The notes below the pieces were generated by a model. It had not been told where the DNA came from. It searched no databases and saw only the letters and a list, made by a program, of their open reading frames with translations. From Candidatus Eiseniibacteriota bacterium (GTDB lineage Bacteria > Eisenbacteria > RBG-16-71-46 > CAIMUX01): a DNA stretch of 9,564 nucleotides. The translations under genes were made by a program, and so were the position numbers. The stretch's first letter is position 1, and every line of letters begins with the position of its first letter. Positions 7,808-9,564 of this stretch are shown here, piece after piece. Location of the stretch: NCBI GenBank assembly GCA_016712505.1, contig JADJQY010000037.1, positions 1 to 9,564 on the forward strand, written 5' to 3'.

Positions 7808-9117
7808 GATGGCCGGCCTCCGCCAAGAGCGCGTTCGTAGACATCCCGCATCTCCCTACAGACATCCACTGTCGCCCGCGGAGGGCGTATCGTACGCCGC
7901 AGGCTGTCCAGCCGTCCGGTGTCCGTGAGAACGCCGTGGAGCATGCGCGCCCAATCCTCGACGTCCCCCGGCTCCGCTAACAAGCCGTTCACGCCTTCGA
8001 CGATGAGCTCCTGCATACCCCCGACGCGACGCCAGGACCGGCACGCCGGCGGCGAACGCCTCCAGCACGACCAGCGGGCCCGTCTCCATCCACAACGACG
8101 GGACGACGAGCGCATCGTATCGACTCATGATCTCGGATGTGTTCTCGGGAGGATACGGCTCCATGAAACGGATGCGCGGATCATCGACGCACAGCCGTCT
8201 CAATTCGGAGACGTAGCGCTCGTCGGCTTCGGATTGCGCCGCGCCCCTGATATCGAGCGTAACGTCCGCGTCACGGGAGCGATCGAAGTGCCTTTACCGC
8301 CACATCAAGACCCTTATCGACGTTCAAGCGGCCGGCGTAAAGCAACCGGAGCGATGAGCCGTGGCCGTCCCGGCCCGATCGGACTCGCTCACGTGCCTCC
8401 ACCCCGTGACGACACAGCAGAAGTTTGCTTTCCGGGACCCCATTGAGCCGGAGTAGCCGGAACGCCCACTCGCATACAGCGATGATCCGCTCGGACCCTG
8501 ACACGAGATCCTCGAAGGAGGCCCGGTGCCTGCCCAGGTCCGACTGCAGCGTAAGCGCTGTCCGATAACGTCCACGGGCGACCCGCGCCAAAGCACACTT
8601 CAAAGGAGCGGGTACGGATCCCACCGCGGCGATCGCAACGGCCGGAGCGCCTTTGGCCTGCAGCGTGCATGACGCGCAGTCTTTCGGGTCCAACAGGCCC
8701 TCGCAGACCTTCTTTCCCATACGCAGAAGATCGCCTCGAGAGCATAGAGCCGTCGGCGTGTGGTACGTATAGACGATCGGGATCCGGTGACGGCGTGCTT
8801 GAGCCGCAAGACCGGGCGTCAGCCCGCCGACGAAAGCATGGAAGTGCACCAGGTCCGGACCTTCCGCATCGAGTATCCCGTCGAATGCCGCGACATCGGA
8901 CCGCGGATACCCATAAAGGCTCGATGCATCACCGTACGCCGTCCGGAAGCGGTGCACACGTATACCCCCTGCTCGAAGTGCCGTCCAGAGTGCCGGGTGC
9001 ACAGATCGCCGACTCGACGCCCAGAGCGCGGAGGCCATGCACCAGCGAGCGGACGTACGTCTCCGTACCCCCGACGACGTCCGGATGATACGTGAACGGT
9101 ATCTGCAGGACCTTCAT
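7804..9117 (-). CDS. GT4 glycosyltransferase with cysteine-rich insert (split by three frameshifts)
   Basis: A retaining GT-B glycosyltransferase of the GT4 type, ~437 residues when joined. The start MKVLQIPFTYHPDVVGGTET carries the usual N-terminal GGxE/T donor-acceptor loop. PDLVHFHAF, then YTYHTPTALCSRGDLLRMGK with a following C-x8-C-x2-C group, form an insert typical of one GT4 subgroup. AGRLNVDKGLDVAVKALRSL is the phosphate-binding region, and METGPLVVLE is the E-x7-E nucleotide-binding motif. ATG at 9117-9115 has GGAGG seven bases upstream and overlaps the previous stop as ATGA. Frame breaks: near the GGGGG run (plus C5, 8965-8969; one G too many), near 8271-8276 (TGA in LRSLP, then DADVTLDIRG resumes), and near 8028-8036 (VPVLAS then VGGMQELIVEG; fits loss of CG from a CGCGCG tract). 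No conserved block is lost, so I read it as a functional gene with sequence errors. The sugar specificity is unknown. Confidence 0.85.
7805..7821 (-). promoter_or_regulatory. Shine-Dalgarno and GTG start of the divergent glycosyltransferase
   Basis: GGAGG (7821-7817) stands nine bases before GTG (7807-7805). The GTG overlaps the stop of the upstream GT4 gene as GTGA. MKVYYFQY follows directly as a standard GT-B opening, which fixes the start. Confidence 0.68.
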
Positions 9118-9564
9118 CGGCGCGCCTCCACGGCCGCCTGAACGGCGGCATACACCCGCTCGCACGAGCCCGCGTCAGGATCCTTGAAGAAACGTTCGCG
9201 CAACTGGGCTCTGGAGGCGACGTACTCGTCCTTTCCAGACAAAGCCGCGTCCAGATGCCGGATGAGCTCCTCGACCGACGCCGTCCGCGGACCGGGCGTC
9301 ACGGACTCGTACTCGAAATAGAACCCTCGCTCCGACCGATAGCGGTCCAGATCGTGGCAGTAGAAGAGGATCGGGCGATCGCAGAGAAGGTAATCGATAT
9401 AACAGCTCGAATAATCCGTGATCAGCACGTCCGCCTCGCCCAAGACCTCCTGCACGTCCCTGTCCGCGCCGAGCGTCTCAAAAGGGATGAGATGACCCGT
9501 TAGATCCACCTTGGAGGGCGCCGACCACAACCGGTATCCGTTGAAGTTCCTTGACGATCATGCA
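9114..9564 (-). CDS. CDP-glycerol glycerophosphotransferase (TagF/TagB-like), C-terminal part
   Basis: This is the 3' end of a gene entering from the right edge. The last ~138 residues are the C-terminal part of the CDP-glycerol:glycerophosphotransferase family, which moves glycerol-phosphate or a related polyol phosphate from a CDP carrier to a lipid-linked or glycan acceptor at the inner membrane face. Family signatures are plain: LITDYSSCYIDYLLCDRPIL, then HDLDRYRSERGFYFEYE and VTPGP, a helical tail and a final VEARR. Reading upstream in the same frame meets a TGA at 9560-9558, but a neighbouring frame (MIVKELQRIP) is open to the edge, so I infer one indel at about 9540-9555. The stop (9116-9114) overlaps the next start by 4 nt. 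The donor cannot be told from this fragment; family members also use ribitol or other CDP-linked substrates. Confidence 0.85.

Overview
The window is one continuous, reverse-strand block of nine cell-surface polysaccharide genes from a GC-rich bacterium. It has no rRNA, tRNA, mobile element, CRISPR array or intergenic gap worth naming. The set of families (WecA/TagO-type lipid-carrier sugar transferase, Wzy-like polymerase, several GT4 enzymes and one GT2 glycosyltransferase, a TobZ/NodU-type carbamoyltransferase and a TagF-like glycerophosphotransferase) is typical of O-antigen, capsule or exopolysaccharide loci. The lineage cannot be named from the sequence. The protein styles resemble uncultured environmental Gram-negative or deep-branching bacteria, but that is an impression only.

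In transcription order (right to left): TagF-like glycerophosphotransferase, 3' part (9564-9114); GT4 with a cysteine-rich insert (9117-7804); divergent GT4/GT1-like transferase (7807-6678); multi-spanning Wzy-like polymerase (6681-5325); GT4 (5328-4156, the only full-length gene that is fully intact); WaaE-like GT2 (4159-3386); carbamoyltransferase (3389-1625); WbuB/WcaI-like GT4 (1628-413); WecA/TagO-like phosphoglycosyltransferase, 5' part (420-1). All eight junctions overlap: seven by 4 nt (ATGA, GTGA or TTGA) and the last by 8 nt. Most have a purine-rich Shine-Dalgarno in the preceding coding sequence, so this is a tightly coupled operon whose promoter and terminator lie outside the window.

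The proposed logic is inference. The WecA-like enzyme charges undecaprenyl phosphate, the WbuB-like enzyme probably adds the next sugar, and the other transferases complete a repeat unit. The carbamoyltransferase adds an O-carbamoyl group, the TagF-like enzyme adds a glycerol-phosphate or similar polyol-phosphate group, and the Wzy-like protein polymerises. No flippase, chain-length regulator, export gene or nucleotide-sugar synthesis gene is inside the window.

The most striking property is damage to reading frames. About 25 single- or double-base shifts interrupt eight of the nine genes, roughly 11 of them in the first 750 nt of the carbamoyltransferase. In each case family motifs resume in another frame with no loss of conserved residues, total gene lengths are normal, and many shifts sit in short homopolymers or CG repeats. 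This looks like uncorrected sequencing error rather than gene decay. The genes are therefore annotated as whole, frameshift-split coding regions. No clearly new biological system was found; the most interesting content is the predicted carbamoylated, possibly polyol-phosphate-bearing glycan.
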